A stretch of DNA of 64,000 nucleotides from Terriglobia bacterium (GCA_020073665.1 JAIQEU010000002.1:186001-250000); one strand, 5' to 3'. Counted from the stretch's first letter, positions 1 to 11,038 are shown. The notes: generated by a model from the sequence alone, not told the origin. A program made the numbers and translations.

Positions 1-1
1 G

Positions 2-166
2 GAAACCTGCGAGCGCGCCGAAGAAATCGACGTGCGGCGGGCCCAGGAAGCTAGGCAGCGCGCCGAAGACCGGCTGAAGAGCGCCAATCCCGAGATCGAC
101 TTTGTCCGTGCCGGAGTGGCGCTGCAACGCGCCGAAACGCGACTGGAAGTGGCGGAGAAGAAGTAA
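2..166 (+). CDS. atpC: F1 ATP synthase epsilon subunit, C-terminal part
   Basis: The window opens inside this gene; only the last 54 residues are visible. The segment is a charged helical hairpin with an AEEIDVRRAQEA-like stretch followed by RAEDRL, the pattern of the C-terminal helical domain of the F1Fo ATP synthase epsilon chain, which couples catalysis to rotation and inhibits ATP hydrolysis. The beta-sandwich domain and the rest of an atp operon would lie to the left. A strong intrinsic terminator follows 33 bases after the stop, so this is probably the last gene of its operon. The call rests on a short fragment. Confidence 0.8.
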   Translation, partial: ETCERAEEIDVRRAQEARQRAEDRLKSANPEIDFVRAGVALQRAETRLEVAEKK

Positions 167-198
167 AGCGGTTCTTCGCCCTTGGAAACAGGATTTTC

Positions 199-228
199 AG
201 GCTGCCGATTGAATCGGCAGCCTTTTTT
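199..228 (+). terminator. Intrinsic terminator after atpC
   Basis: A perfect 10-bp stem (AGGCTGCCGA / TCGGCAGCCT) with a 5-base loop runs straight into six T residues. It ends the atp transcript and separates it from the next gene. Confidence 0.9.
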
Positions 229-305
229 GCTTGCAGTTGGTCCGCAGAAAGCACATCCTCTTGGCCGGAAAGGCCGCCCCGACCGCTGGTCGGGAACATA
301 GAACA

Positions 306-890
306 GTGCAGATCGTTGAAATCATCGCCGTGGCCGGGCTGGGCATCCTCTTTCTGCTGATGGCTCGGGTTCTGGTCCAGACCCGCGGTTCCGCCGCGGT
401 CTCCCCGCGCGGTCCGCAGACTTCCGCGATGCAGACGTATCTGGCCCTTCGCCACCAGGCGTTGCAGGGTTCACGCAAGGCGTCCGGACTCGCCGCCCCG
501 TCTACGTTGGCCGAGCCCTGGGGCGTCGTCATGGACATGGCTCTGGGCAACGGTTCGGCCACGGTCGCCGCTCTCTCCGACGGCAGCGCCAGCATTTACC
601 TGAGCGGGGGCGGCGGCTTCATCGGAGGGCGATCCCAGCAGCCGGTTCGCGATGCCGCCAAGAAAACTGTGGAGGAGGCGAAGAAATGCCGGCCTCTCAT
701 GCGCGCCACGACGTCATTCCCCTTGCCTGAGAAGAGCGAGGTCGCTTTTTACCTGCTGACCGACGCCGGAATTTTTGCCGCCATCGCTTCCGAGGAACTG
801 GTGGGCACGCCTTCCCATCCCTTCGCCAGGCTGTACGCTGCGGCTCAGGATGTCATCACCCAATACCGGCTCAGCCAGCAACCCGAGTGA
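306..890 (+). CDS. Hypothetical membrane-anchored protein
   Basis: No family recognised. From the GTG at 306 the protein is 194 residues, with one N-terminal hydrophobic helix (about residues 3-17) followed by a soluble part containing a Gly-rich turn (SGGGGFIGG) and an Ala-rich C-terminal helix. An upstream TTG at 231 would give 219 residues but lies directly behind the terminator's T-run, so GTG 306 is preferred. It is monocistronic, convergent with the next gene. Confidence 0.6.
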   Translation: MQIVEIIAVAGLGILFLLMARVLVQTRGSAAVSPRGPQTSAMQTYLALRHQALQGSRKASGLAAPSTLAEPWGVVMDMALGNGSATVAALSDGSASIYLSGGGGFIGGRSQQPVRDAAKKTVEEAKKCRPLMRATTSFPLPEKSEVAFYLLTDAGIFAAIASEELVGTPSHPFARLYAAAQDVITQYRLSQQPE

Positions 891-898
891 GCCCCGGG

Positions 899-1810
899 CT
901 AGGGCTGCTCTTGGGCTTGGCCCAGCGGCACGATGCGGGTATCGCTGCGAAACTTCTTGTAGTCACGGAAGGTGACGTCTTGCTCGATGTCGAAATTCTT
1001 CATCAGGGCTAGCCGGACGTCTACTTTCACCTCCATGTGCCGCGGCAGCCAGACTTCGTCGTTTACTCGAGTTTCTTCGATCAGGATGCGCGAGCCCTTG
1101 TGGATTCTTGCCAGGAAGAGGCCGAGCGAAACCGTGTCAATACATTGCGCATCGAGCTTGACCCACTGGCTTTCGGCCTTGTCGATCCAGACGCGAAAAC
1201 GGAACTTGGGCAGAAACTTGGCTCCCTTGACGTGCGGCTCAAAACCGGGTCGCGGGTCGGCATCGATCATGTAGGTGTCGCGACCCTCGAGGTTTTCAAT
1301 ACCCGCCAGGTGGAAGTTGTAGGCGTCGGCAATCTCGCTCACAAACTGGCGGGTTTCCTCGCGGTCTTTTTCTTCTTCTTTCAGCCGCTTCGCCCTCTGC
1401 TCGTCGGTTTCGTTCTTGCGCTTGTCAGTCAGCTTCTGGATGCGCTCGTCTTCTTTGGCTGCGTCCTTTTCGGGCAGGGGCCTATCGTTCTTGGCGATCA
1501 GGCGCTCGACTTGGTCGCCGTAGAGCATCATGACTTCGCGGGTCCTGGTCTCGGTGGATTTTACTTGTCCCTTCCCATCCAGCCGGTGCTCTTCTACACG
1601 CTCAATGTAGGTGTAGTCGCGCTGCTTCTTTTCGTTCTCCATGTCTTTTTCAGCAACCTGGCGGATGAGGTCGCGGATCTGGTCAGCCGACAGGGTGGGG
1701 GCGCTCTCCGAGGCGGTCGCCGCTGGGGTGGAAGGCGGGGCCGTCGTTTCCTGGCCTAACGCGAGAAACGGTGCGAGGGCTAGAACGATCAAGACCGGGC
1801 TGGGCTTCAT
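899..1810 (-). CDS. Secreted protein, outer-membrane-lipoprotein-sorting-like
   Basis: A 303-residue protein with a clear signal peptide (residues 1-19, cleavage near ALGQ). A charged Lys/Glu-rich helical region follows (about 100-165), then a beta-rich C-terminal half in which phrases such as FRVWIDKAESQWVKLDAQ recall LolA/LolB-like lipid-binding folds found in acidobacterial secreted proteins. Family membership is inferred from pattern only. The substrate is unknown. Confidence 0.6.
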   Translation of the reverse strand: MKPSPVLIVLALAPFLALGQETTAPPSTPAATASESAPTLSADQIRDLIRQVAEKDMENEKKQRDYTYIERVEEHRLDGKGQVKSTETRTREVMMLYGDQVERLIAKNDRPLPEKDAAKEDERIQKLTDKRKNETDEQRAKRLKEEEKDREETRQFVSEIADAYNFHLAGIENLEGRDTYMIDADPRPGFEPHVKGAKFLPKFRFRVWIDKAESQWVKLDAQCIDTVSLGLFLARIHKGSRILIEETRVNDEVWLPRHMEVKVDVRLALMKNFDIEQDVTFRDYKKFRSDTRIVPLGQAQEQP

Positions 1811-1882
1811 ATCAGGGTTTACGTGCTTAGAACTGTGGAAGTTCCTCCAGGATGCCTGCGGACTGGAGCGACATCTTCGGTT

Positions 1883-2659
1883 TCAATGCAGTTCCAATAC
1901 TACGATCCTGACCGGCGTCGCGGCATTGTTGATCAGCTTCTTTTTGCGGCCCGCCGCAATCCAGAGAAGTTCACCTGGCGATTTGCGGATTCTCTCGTCG
2001 GCGGTCTTCAGCTCGATATCGGTTAACGGGATGAAAAGTTCGTCGGTTTCGGTCTCCGGTGCAGGGTAGGGATCATCGGGCAGAAGCTGAACATCCCTCA
2101 CCTTGGCTTCGCCCAGGGGCATGACGTCGCTGAACGCTGCTTGCGAGTCCACCGGTGGGGGAAGGGCACTGCTGCCGTACTCCCACCGCCCGGCGTCGGC
2201 CTGGTAGCCGTAGGTGGTGACCTTGGGATTGAGAAATTCGACGGTCAGGTTGTGGTACTCGTTGGGAGTGTCGTTGCGCAGGGCGCGCGCCGGCCCTCCG
2301 TAGAAAAAGCGAATGTCGTTGCGGTTGTAACGATAGGTGATCACGCCCGCCTGGCCTTCGGCCCAGGAGGCGATTTCGCTGTCGTCCGGTGTGATCACCA
2401 GGAAGTTGTGTTCGTGCCGGACCAGCGGTGTGGACTGGTGCGGCCCCACGGTGACGTCGAATACGCGGACTTTCTCGTTTTCGAGCAGGAGGTGGTAATG
2501 CGGATCGGAGGTGATGTCGACCGGAGTCGATTCCTGCGCCAGCAACAGGGCGGGGAAGACGAATAAACAAAGTAAGAACGCAGAAGTCAGAATGCAAAAG
2601 TAAAGGTCGCCTCTGCTCTTACTTCGGCATTCTGACCGCTTCCTTCTGCATTCGCTCAT
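1883..2659 (-). CDS. Secreted cupin-like protein
   Basis: A 258-residue product with a hydrophobic signal segment (about residues 20-42, ending LLLAQ). The first part contains LLLENEKVRVFDVTVGPHQSTPLVRHEHNF split over two beta strands, with His residues placed as in cupin metal sites; the C-terminal part has a second beta-rich repeat. The start at 2659 forms an ATGA overlap with the stop of the upstream gene, implying translational coupling; an alternative ATG lies at 2680. The DNA encoding the first residues is repetitive (GCAGAAGTCAGAATGC-like), so the true start may be further in. The enzymatic role is unknown. Confidence 0.6.
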   Translation of the reverse strand: MSECRRKRSECRSKSRGDLYFCILTSAFLLCLFVFPALLLAQESTPVDITSDPHYHLLLENEKVRVFDVTVGPHQSTPLVRHEHNFLVITPDDSEIASWAEGQAGVITYRYNRNDIRFFYGGPARALRNDTPNEYHNLTVEFLNPKVTTYGYQADAGRWEYGSSALPPPVDSQAAFSDVMPLGEAKVRDVQLLPDDPYPAPETETDELFIPLTDIELKTADERIRKSPGELLWIAAGRKKKLINNAATPVRIVVLELH

Positions 2660-3276
2660 TTCTCCGCCCTCCCCAAACATCCCGCCCGAAACGAGCGGTC
2701 ATCCAGGCGATGCAGCTTGCGCGCCATCCCGGGAGTGAGCAGACGGTAGTGATGTATGTCGAACAAATACTCGGCCACGAACCACAGCTGCTGGTCGGTA
2801 GTCATCCACTGCAGGCGATCGAAACGGGCCAGGTTCACGGGACGGGAAAAGGTGCGTAACGAGCGCTCCCGGCGCAGGTTGAAATACACCTCGAAGTAGC
2901 TGATCGCGAGTTCCCGCAGCGAGCGGTAGACCGGTTCGCGGTAGCGGCATCCGGTGTAGTTCGACTTGGCAATCGCGCCCCAGTGGCCGTTGGTGCGGTA
3001 GATGGCCACCACGTGGTCGGTGTCGTGCTCGGCCTCCAGGTCAAAGACCAGGGGAGGGAAGCCGTTCGCGCGTAATGCGGCGGCGGCCAGCATGGCGCCT
3101 TCGAAACAGTGCGACGTGTTCTCACTGAGTACCAGCCGCGGCGACCACGCGGTATCGGCGAGGTGGTACGGCATGTCATCGAGAAAGCGCTGGATGCCAT
3201 GCGGATTTTTCAGGCTGCGCAGCTTGCGCAGTTCTGCGGGTGTGAAGTCGCCGCTGCTGTGATTCGGATTCCCCAT
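2656..3276 (-). CDS. Transglutaminase-like cysteine protease-fold protein
   Basis: 206 residues, no signal peptide. The motif SHCFEGAMLAAAALRANG (about residues 55-72) places a Cys at the start of a helix, followed by DTDHVVAIY with a His on a beta strand and then GHWGAIAKSN. This Cys-His order is that of transglutaminase-like/papain-fold proteins, including bacterial peptidases and non-catalytic relatives. A clear third catalytic residue is not obvious. It overlaps the secreted cupin-like gene by four bases, so the two are probably co-expressed. Confidence 0.6.
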   Translation of the reverse strand: MGNPNHSSGDFTPAELRKLRSLKNPHGIQRFLDDMPYHLADTAWSPRLVLSENTSHCFEGAMLAAAALRANGFPPLVFDLEAEHDTDHVVAIYRTNGHWGAIAKSNYTGCRYREPVYRSLRELAISYFEVYFNLRRERSLRTFSRPVNLARFDRLQWMTTDQQLWFVAEYLFDIHHYRLLTPGMARKLHRLDDRSFRAGCLGRAEK

Positions 3277-3382
3277 GGTTTAATGCAGTGTAGCCGAACC
3301 GCACGTTAGCTAGTAGTTAGTAGCTGGTAGCTGGTCGTCACAGACTGCTGAAAAACTCCGGAGCATGGACAGCTTCATGGTA

Positions 3383-3441
3383 GAACGGCCCTTTAGGGCC
3401 GCGTACGGAGCCTGGAATCCGTCGGGCTTTAGCCCTCTCAG
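3383..3441. repeat. Dispersed double-hairpin repeat, degenerate copy
   Basis: Contains GGCCCTTTAGGGCC and GGGCTTTAGCCC hairpins separated by about 25 bases, the same architecture as copies at 7876, 31813, 36523, 38722 and 53101. It overlaps the 3' end of the downstream minus-strand gene by a few bases. The stretch just to its left (about 3308-3335) is a low-complexity TAGTAGCTGGTAGCTGG run. Confidence 0.6.
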
Positions 3442-4166
3442 GCCAGCAGCTTGGCCAACTCCTGCGGCTTGTCAACCACCACGTCCGGTGGGGCTTCGCA
3501 CAGTGTGTGCGGGGCGAAGCCGTAGGTCACTCCGCAAGTCCACAGGCCGGCGTTGCGGCCGGTGATCACGTCGATCGAGGAATCCCCGATCATCAGAGCC
3601 TCAGGCGCAGTGGTCCGTGTCTGTTCCAGCAGGGTGCGCGCGCCCAGCGGGTCAGGCTTCTTGGTGGCGAAGCTGTTGCCGCCGTAGACGTGGACGAAGA
3701 AATCCGCCAGTCCCAGGGCCTCGACGATGGCCCGCGACGGGTGCACCGGCTTGTTCGACAGCACCGCCATCTGGCGGCGGATGCCGTTGGCGTTGCGAAT
3801 GCTGGCGAGCGTTTCCTTGATCCCGGCGTACACATGCGTGTAATCCAATTTGTGGACGCGGTAGTAAGCCAGGAAGTAGTCCAGCGCCTCTTTCAGGAAA
3901 TCCTGGTCCTTGGGGTCCCCGAGCGCACGCCGCACCAGCATGGGAGCTCCATCGCCCACGTAGGAGGCAATGACTACGTCCGGCAGCTCGGGCCGCTGGA
4001 AGTGCCGAAGCATGGCGTTCACCGAGTGCACCAGGTCGAGACGAGAGTCGATCAGGGTGCCATCCAGGTCGAAGATCAGAAGCTTGATCTTGTGTGCGTC
4101 GAAGTGGCGATGGAATTTGAGCACCGGGCTGATTCTCATGCTGCCCAGAGAGACGATCGCATGCAT
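3438..4166 (-). CDS. HAD-superfamily phosphatase, phosphoglycolate-phosphatase-like
   Basis: The DLDGT signature (motif I, Asp33 and Asp35 from this start) follows a short leader. Further motifs: VLSNKP (motif II) in the middle, KKPDPLGA (motif III lysine) and MIGDSSIDVITGRNAG (motif IV) near the C-terminus. These are the four catalytic motifs of a subfamily I HAD hydrolase, such as Gph, which dephosphorylates 2-phosphoglycolate or similar small phosphoesters; the substrate cannot be read from sequence. The start at 4166 has GGAGGGG just upstream; ATG at 4139 is a good alternative and 4301 seems too long. Confidence 0.85.
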   Translation of the reverse strand: MHAIVSLGSMRISPVLKFHRHFDAHKIKLLIFDLDGTLIDSRLDLVHSVNAMLRHFQRPELPDVVIASYVGDGAPMLVRRALGDPKDQDFLKEALDYFLAYYRVHKLDYTHVYAGIKETLASIRNANGIRRQMAVLSNKPVHPSRAIVEALGLADFFVHVYGGNSFATKKPDPLGARTLLEQTRTTAPEALMIGDSSIDVITGRNAGLWTCGVTYGFAPHTLCEAPPDVVVDKPQELAKLLA

Positions 4167-4324
4167 GCCCCTCCGCTGCAGCCCTTTCAGTATACGATTG
4201 CGGCGCTCCGGGAAGGAGAACCTCCGGTCGACAGGGACAAAGCGGCAGACCCGTATGAGAATATACGGCGCCCTCGACGAACTGAGGTTGTTCGCCGGCA
4301 CCAGCTTATGATTGCAGCAAGAAC

Positions 4325-4489
4325 CTAGCTCTTCCTCGAGGTAACTGCGAAAAACGCAGTCGCTTCTTGCTCCACCTCCTCGCTACCACAGCGCGGACAG
4401 ATAACCGGCTCGTCATCGTGCTCGTGCAGGGTGAGCACTCGTTCAAACTCCCGGTGACATTTCTTGCAGATGTACTCGTATACCGGCAT
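4325..4489 (-). CDS. FmdB-type zinc-ribbon protein
   Basis: A 54-residue protein beginning MPVYEYICKKCHREFE, with a CxxC pair at residues 8/11 and a second pair in ICPRCGS. This is the FmdB putative-regulatory-protein zinc ribbon, in which the two knuckles bind one Zn. GGAGG lies seven bases upstream of the ATG. The family is common next to unrelated housekeeping genes and its function is unsettled. It follows two small minus-strand genes and probably shares their transcript. Confidence 0.8.
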   Translation of the reverse strand: MPVYEYICKKCHREFERVLTLHEHDDEPVICPRCGSEEVEQEATAFFAVTSRKS

Positions 4490-4533
4490 GGGCAACCTCC
4501 GGGTGGTGATTTCGCCTGGAAAGCCGGCACCGA

Positions 4534-4740
4534 TCAGCCGGCCAAAGCTTCGATGTAACTTTGTGCTCGCAATACCGAGAGCCGCTTGATGACTGCGTCA
4601 AGCACTGCTTCCCGGTGGCGAAGCGTGATCTTGAACTCATGGTGGCTGGTACGCGAGATCTCCCGCAAGAGCTCGCGATGCCGGTCGGCAAGGATGTCCC
4701 ATACCACTTCCGCTTCTTCTGGACTCAGCTGCAGTTCCAT
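4534..4740 (-). CDS. Small helical conserved protein
   Basis: A 68-residue all-helical acidic/basic protein (MELQLSPEEAEVVWDILADR then EISRTSHHEFKITLRHREAVLDAVIKRL). Short proteins of this form are frequent in acidobacterial genomes, but I know no assigned function. The start at 4740 is supported by a GGGGAGGGG ribosome-binding site. It sits 44 bases ahead of the zinc-ribbon gene on the same strand. Confidence 0.65.
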   Translation of the reverse strand: MELQLSPEEAEVVWDILADRHRELLREISRTSHHEFKITLRHREAVLDAVIKRLSVLRAQSYIEALAG

Positions 4741-4804
4741 GACCCCCTCCCCAGAAGCCCCAAGCCGTAAGCCTTCGCGCCGGGTGTGAGGCTCCTTCTC
4801 AGGA

Positions 4805-5239
4805 TCAATATTGGGTGAGCATGAGCTTGCCCTGTGGATTCCGAAACACGATGGTTTCGTTGCCACGGGTAATCTCCCGCGCGATCAGGTCGTTCTTTCC
4901 CAGGCGTTGCACCCTCGAGCCCACCACGGTGATGCTGTCATCCCTGGCAAAGGTGATTTTCCGGCCACGCATGACCCGCGCCGGCGCCAGGTGGACCTGC
5001 ACCACGCCGTTGGCGGTTTGCAGCAGCAAGTGGCTGCCGATCTCTTGCTCGCTGACCGGGCAGATAAAATCCCGAGTGTCCGTCACCACTCCGCTGATTA
5101 GCGTTTCCGTGGCTGGATCGTAGAGTTCTGCACTGCTCGCTGGCAGCGGCATCTGGAAATTCACTCCCAGAACTACCATCAGGACGGCCGCGACCACTAA
5201 CGCGAGACACGCACCCAGCAGCATGCTGCTTAGCTTCAT
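4805..5239 (-). CDS. Membrane-anchored OB-fold-like hypothetical protein
   Basis: 144 residues with one N-terminal membrane helix (about 5-28) or uncleaved signal anchor, then a periplasmic beta-rich domain: TETLISGVVTDTRDF, SHLLLQTANGVVQVHLAP and SITVVGSRVQR. The alternation resembles small OB-fold proteins, but no family is assigned. AGGAGA seven bases upstream supports the ATG at 5239. Confidence 0.6.
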   Translation of the reverse strand: MKLSSMLLGACLALVVAAVLMVVLGVNFQMPLPASSAELYDPATETLISGVVTDTRDFICPVSEQEIGSHLLLQTANGVVQVHLAPARVMRGRKITFARDDSITVVGSRVQRLGKNDLIAREITRGNETIVFRNPQGKLMLTQY

Positions 5240-5463
5240 GGCTGTGTCTCCTTTTCTGCTGTTCGCGCACAAACGCGATCGGCGATTCGGCCTGGCGGAC
5301 GAAGTCCACCTCAGCCCATTTCCGTTTCCTTCTGGTAGCAGGTTCCGGGCCCGCTTGGCCCGGTCGAGAACGGCACAGGTCAGAGCGACCCGAGGCGAGC
5401 TGCCTTATCGTCGGAAAGGAACACTAACACATTTTAATTGTCGGAGTTCCGGCGGGAGAATGC

Positions 5464-5479
5464 TGTGACTAGAATCACT
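5464..5479. promoter_or_regulatory. CRP-type dyad upstream of E1 dehydrogenase
   Basis: TGTGA-CTAGAA-TCACT, a near-perfect dyad of the type seen at the respiratory promoters further right. TGTGC lies exactly 22 bp downstream at 5486, but its partner half is degraded. It sits about 150 bp before the E1 start codon. Confidence 0.45.
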
Positions 5480-5627
5480 CGCCCTTGTGCGCGGGGAGTG
5501 CCTCCTCCACCCGTTCCAAGCCATTGATTACCCAGGCGCTGGGGGCCCGGCACTGCTTTCTGTTCGGAACCCCCGGTCAGGATTTACAATGCATGGGCGA
5601 CCTGCAACTCTGTGCCTAGGGAATGGG

Positions 5628-7832
<2,205 letters not shown>

Positions 7833-7875
7833 ACAGTACCGAGTCCTCGATCCCCCATCTCATCTAAAAAGTGGT

Positions 7876-7942
7876 TTTGGGAAGAGCACGGATTCAGCCG
7901 TGCTGTTCAGGCCAGACCATACGCGGGCTTTAGCCCTGAGGG
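7876..7942. repeat. Dispersed double-hairpin repeat
   Basis: GAGCACGGATTCAGCCGTGC hairpin followed by GGGCTTTAGCCCTGAGGG, the two-hairpin pattern shared with five other places in the window. It lies between convergent genes. Confidence 0.75.
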
Positions 7943-7963
7943 AAATGTGCCTCACTTACTACG

Positions 7964-8404
7964 CTACGACTTCTTTGATGAACTCTTCGCCCCGCCTCCG
8001 CCCCGGCGGACGCTGTCCAGCGCGATTGGCCCAGCCCCGAAGAAAACCAGTGCGAAGGCAATCGCCGCCAGCGCCAGCGGAAACTGGTACCCCCCATTTC
8101 CCAGCAGCCCGCTTCTCCAGTGCACCTTCCAGATGGCCACGCTCAGGTCAATGCAGATGGCCAGCGCAGAGATGCGGGTGAACAACCCCAAAAGCACCAG
8201 GATCCCGCCTAAGAATTCCGCGGCCGCCGAGAAGTAGGCCAACCAGCCCGGCAACCCCAGGCCGCTCACCATCTGCACGTGATGCGAAAGCCCGCCGAAA
8301 ACCTTGGGATAGCCGTGGCCGATCATGATCGCGCCCAGTACCAGCCGCAAGACAAGAAGCGCGAGAGGTTGAAGGCGGTCGAGAAAGCGCAAGCAGTCCT
8401 CCAA
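7964..8404 (-). CDS. DoxX family membrane protein
   Basis: 146 residues with four predicted membrane helices and the typical DoxX opening LVLRLVLGAIMIGHGYPKVFGG, then AAAEFLGGILVLLGLFTR. DoxX-family proteins are small four-helix membrane proteins linked to quinone-dependent or redox processes in some organisms; the role here is unknown. The C-terminus ends in a Gly/Ser/Lys-rich tail. Between it and the next gene (8405-8534) I see only simple, direct-repeat-like sequence. Confidence 0.85.
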   Translation of the reverse strand: MEDCLRFLDRLQPLALLVLRLVLGAIMIGHGYPKVFGGLSHHVQMVSGLGLPGWLAYFSAAAEFLGGILVLLGLFTRISALAICIDLSVAIWKVHWRSGLLGNGGYQFPLALAAIAFALVFFGAGPIALDSVRRGGGGAKSSSKKS

Positions 8405-8534
8405 GAATGAAGGAAAAAGACTACCGCAGGGAAGCAGATTTCAGAAGTAAGAAGTCAGACACCGACACTTTCCGATTTTCAATTGCCAATCGAAAACCAA
8501 GGCCCCAATCGGAAATCGGCAATCCCTCAATCCC

Positions 8535-9725
8535 TCACTCCAGCGCGTAATCAATCTTGATGCCGCGTTTGGCCATTTCTTCCAGGAACAGGTCGGCGGG
8601 CACGTCCCGTTCCTGCAACACCGCGCCGCGCTTGCTGATCGCTCCCGATACCATCATCTGCAGCACTATCGACGCCGGAATCGCCGTCGTCCGCATCATG
8701 GCGCTCATGTCGGTTTTGGGATCGTAGTGGTCCACCATGGTGAACGAGGCCACGCGGCCCTTGAGCCGTCCGCCCAGCAGCCCGCGTACTCCCGGCGAGC
8801 GCACCGATTCGTGCGCCTCCAGCCGCATGATGCACACGTCCGGGCCCTTGCTGGCGAACTTGCCCTCGAAGACTTTCGACATCACCGCGCGGGGCGCGAT
8901 CTCCACCTTGCCGATCTTCATCTTCTCGCTGGAAAACAGTCCCAGTTGTTTGAGTTCGCAGAGCAAGTCGTAGTGGCCGGGATAGCGCAAAGTTTTTTCA
9001 AAGCATTCGCCCACCTTGCCTTCAAAACTCTCCGGTAGGGTGGAAGTGCCTCCCGAAGTATGAAACGCGACCAGGGGAGCGAAGCCGGGCATGTGGAACG
9101 CCTCCGGCTCGGTGAGCGGCTCAATGGTGACCAGCTTGCCCTGGCGCAGGATGCGGGCGGGCTCCACGTATTCGTTAATCAGGCCTTCGACCGAGAAGAC
9201 CAGCTGGTAGTGAAATGGCGGCATGGGTCTCTCCGGCAGGCCGCCAACATAAAGCTTCAGGGCATCGGCGCCGCCATCCAGGCGGCGGACCAGTTCTCCG
9301 CCAAGGATGGAAGCCATGCCGGGCGAGAGCCCGCAGTCAGGCGCCAGGGCGATCCCATGCTTCTCGGCCTTCTTGGCCAGTTCTAACTCCTGGCGGACCA
9401 CAGTGTTATTGCCGCCCAGGTCGGCGAAGTGGCAACGCGCACTGAGCGCCGCTTTGGCCAGGCCGAGATTCAGGAAATAGGGCACGGCGGACAGTGCCGC
9501 ATCATGGCCGCGCATCAGCTTGGCCGCCGACTTTTCGTTGCCGGCATCGAGCGCAACCGCGTGAACTTTCTTCTCTCCCGTAATCTTGTTGACCCGCGCT
9601 GCGACGTCCTTGGCGCGGTGATGATCGCTGTCGGCCAGCGTCACCGACTCGACTTGGGGTTGCCGCGCCATGTCATAAGCCGCGGCCGATCCCATCATTC
9701 CCGAACCTATCACCAGCAATTTCAT
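8535..9725 (-). CDS. Saccharopine dehydrogenase-like NAD(P)-binding protein
   Basis: 396 residues. The N-terminus is a Rossmann fold (KLLVIGSGMMGSAAAYDMA, glycine-rich loop at residues 7-13). LAPDCGLSPGMASILGGELV in the middle and YPGHYDLLCELKQLGLF later are typical of the saccharopine-dehydrogenase/lysine 6-dehydrogenase-like family, which oxidises or reduces amino-acid C-N bonds. Substrate unknown. GAGGTG upstream supports the ATG at 9725. A CRP-type dyad lies 75 bp upstream. Confidence 0.82.
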   Translation of the reverse strand: MKLLVIGSGMMGSAAAYDMARQPQVESVTLADSDHHRAKDVAARVNKITGEKKVHAVALDAGNEKSAAKLMRGHDAALSAVPYFLNLGLAKAALSARCHFADLGGNNTVVRQELELAKKAEKHGIALAPDCGLSPGMASILGGELVRRLDGGADALKLYVGGLPERPMPPFHYQLVFSVEGLINEYVEPARILRQGKLVTIEPLTEPEAFHMPGFAPLVAFHTSGGTSTLPESFEGKVGECFEKTLRYPGHYDLLCELKQLGLFSSEKMKIGKVEIAPRAVMSKVFEGKFASKGPDVCIMRLEAHESVRSPGVRGLLGGRLKGRVASFTMVDHYDPKTDMSAMMRTTAIPASIVLQMMVSGAISKRGAVLQERDVPADLFLEEMAKRGIKIDYALE

Positions 9726-9799
9726 GAGAGCACCTCGTGCTAGAAAGATGAATACGGATAAAAGACCCGCTAGAGTACCGCAGCGCCGTGGGATTCCGA

Positions 9800-9815
9800 A
9801 GTGATGGGCATCACG
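9800..9815. promoter_or_regulatory. CRP-type dyad upstream of saccharopine-dehydrogenase-like gene
   Basis: AGTGA-TGGGCA-TCACG. A single copy, with no partner at 22 bp on either side. Confidence 0.4.
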
Positions 9816-10042
9816 TGTCGACCCGGAAATCCCCGCGCCGCCTAGCATCCCCGCGAACTATCGTAACCGTCACCAACATCTGAGGCAGGGAATCGCATAG
9901 CCGCTGCAGGCGGGTTTGTGATACTCTGTTACTGCGTTAGATTTGAATCGGTTTAGAGCAGCTTCTTGCAAACCAGCTTGTGCCTGCCAGTTTTATTTCC
10001 GACTCCACTCCAGCGTACAAAATCAATTTGAAAGGTAACAAA

Positions 10043-10243
10043 ATGGAACAAGGAACAGTGAAGTGGTTTAACGACGCGAAAGGCTATGGCTTTATCAGCC
10101 GGCAGAGCGGCGAAGATGTTTTCGTGCATTTCTCCGCCATCCAGGCGGGAGGCTTCCGCAGCCTGCAGGAAGGCCAGAGCGTGGAGTTCGAAGTCACCAA
10201 GGGCCCCAAGGGCTGGCAGGCTGAGAACGTTCGGCCCCTGTAA
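10043..10243 (+). CDS. Cold-shock domain protein (CspA family)
   Basis: A 66-residue single cold-shock domain. RNP1-like KGYGFI and RNP2-like VFVHFSAI are both intact; the opening [19 protein letters not shown] is canonical. It binds single-stranded RNA/DNA and acts as an RNA chaperone. AAGGTAACAAA precedes the ATG at 10043; the preceding roughly 190 bp has no gene and probably includes a long 5' leader, as is common for cspA-type genes. Confidence 0.95.
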   Translation: MEQGTVKWFNDAKGYGFISRQSGEDVFVHFSAIQAGGFRSLQEGQSVEFEVTKGPKGWQAENVRPL

Positions 10244-10316
10244 GCAACGCTGATCGACGGTGTGCCCTCGGGACGACCCTGAGTCCAAAGCAGGTCGAGA
10301 GGAAGTCCGTAAGGCC

Positions 10317-10460
10317 ATGCCAGACTCCTACATCGCGTTCGTCGTATCGCTCATGTTTGTGGCCGGGCTCGGACTGATCGTGGTCCAGGCCCGCCAGAAA
10401 GCCAGGGAGCGGAAACAGTGGAAGGGCGTGCCCGCGACTAAAAAGCGGGCACGTTCATGA
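10317..10460 (+). CDS. Small membrane protein
   Basis: A 47-residue peptide with one membrane helix (IAFVVSLMFVAGLGLIVV) followed by a highly basic tail (RQKARERKQWKG...KKRARS). The stop codon overlaps an ATG of the next frame. Function unknown. Confidence 0.5.
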   Translation: MPDSYIAFVVSLMFVAGLGLIVVQARQKARERKQWKGVPATKKRARS

Positions 10461-10567
10461 TGGAACATCTGTTCAGTGCCAACGGAGACTTTCTGATGCA
10501 AGACGAATCCAAGGCCGCGTTTGCTGTCATCCGGTATAACTTCCGGACCTATGCGGCGGGAGGAGTC

Positions 10568-10762
10568 ATGGCCATCGTAAAAGGCCGTACCAACGCGGAG
10601 GCCACCAAGAGCCAGTTCGAAGTCGGCCAAAGCGCGCAAGACCGCCAGGAGGGCTGGCGCTACTTCCTGGAGAAGACCGACCTGAAACCCGGGATGGATC
10701 CGGAAGCCGCCACCCACGCCCGCGAAAACCGCCAGGACGTCCGCGAATCCGAGGGCTCCTAA
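10568..10762 (+). CDS. Small conserved hypothetical protein
   Basis: 64 residues from an ATG preceded by GGGAGGAGTC, a very strong ribosome-binding site. Polar, helical, no membrane segment: IVKGRTNAEATKSQFEVGQS then EGWRYFLEKTDLKPGMDPEAA. A longer version starts at 10457, where ATGA overlaps the previous stop, giving 101 residues. No function recognised. Confidence 0.55.
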   Translation: MAIVKGRTNAEATKSQFEVGQSAQDRQEGWRYFLEKTDLKPGMDPEAATHARENRQDVRESEGS

Positions 10763-10931
10763 CCCTCAGCCCCTGATTTCCCACACTTAGAAAAGACTTT
10801 GATTCGGACGGCTGGATTGAAGCCCGCGGGATGGCACCTTGGTGGGTCAGCTTGGCACGTCCGTGCCATTCCCTGGAAGGCAGATAAGATTTAGCTTCGT
10901 AGGTGAGCAGTTCTGGGGGAGGGCTGCCCGG

Positions 10932-10976
10932 GCGTCCGACGACTCGCAAGAGTCTCGGACGCTCGTTATTTTTAGA
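10932..10976 (+). terminator. Probable intrinsic terminator
   Basis: GCGTCCGA...GACTC-gcaa-GAGTC...TCGGACGC forms a long, nearly perfect stem followed by TTATTTTT. It lies about 170 bp beyond the last plus-strand gene of the csp cluster. Confidence 0.6.
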
Positions 10977-11038
10977 GCAAGAAATCTTCGCTCGGAACGG
11001 CCCCCCGGACGCCAGGCCGCTACCTGAGCCGATCCTGA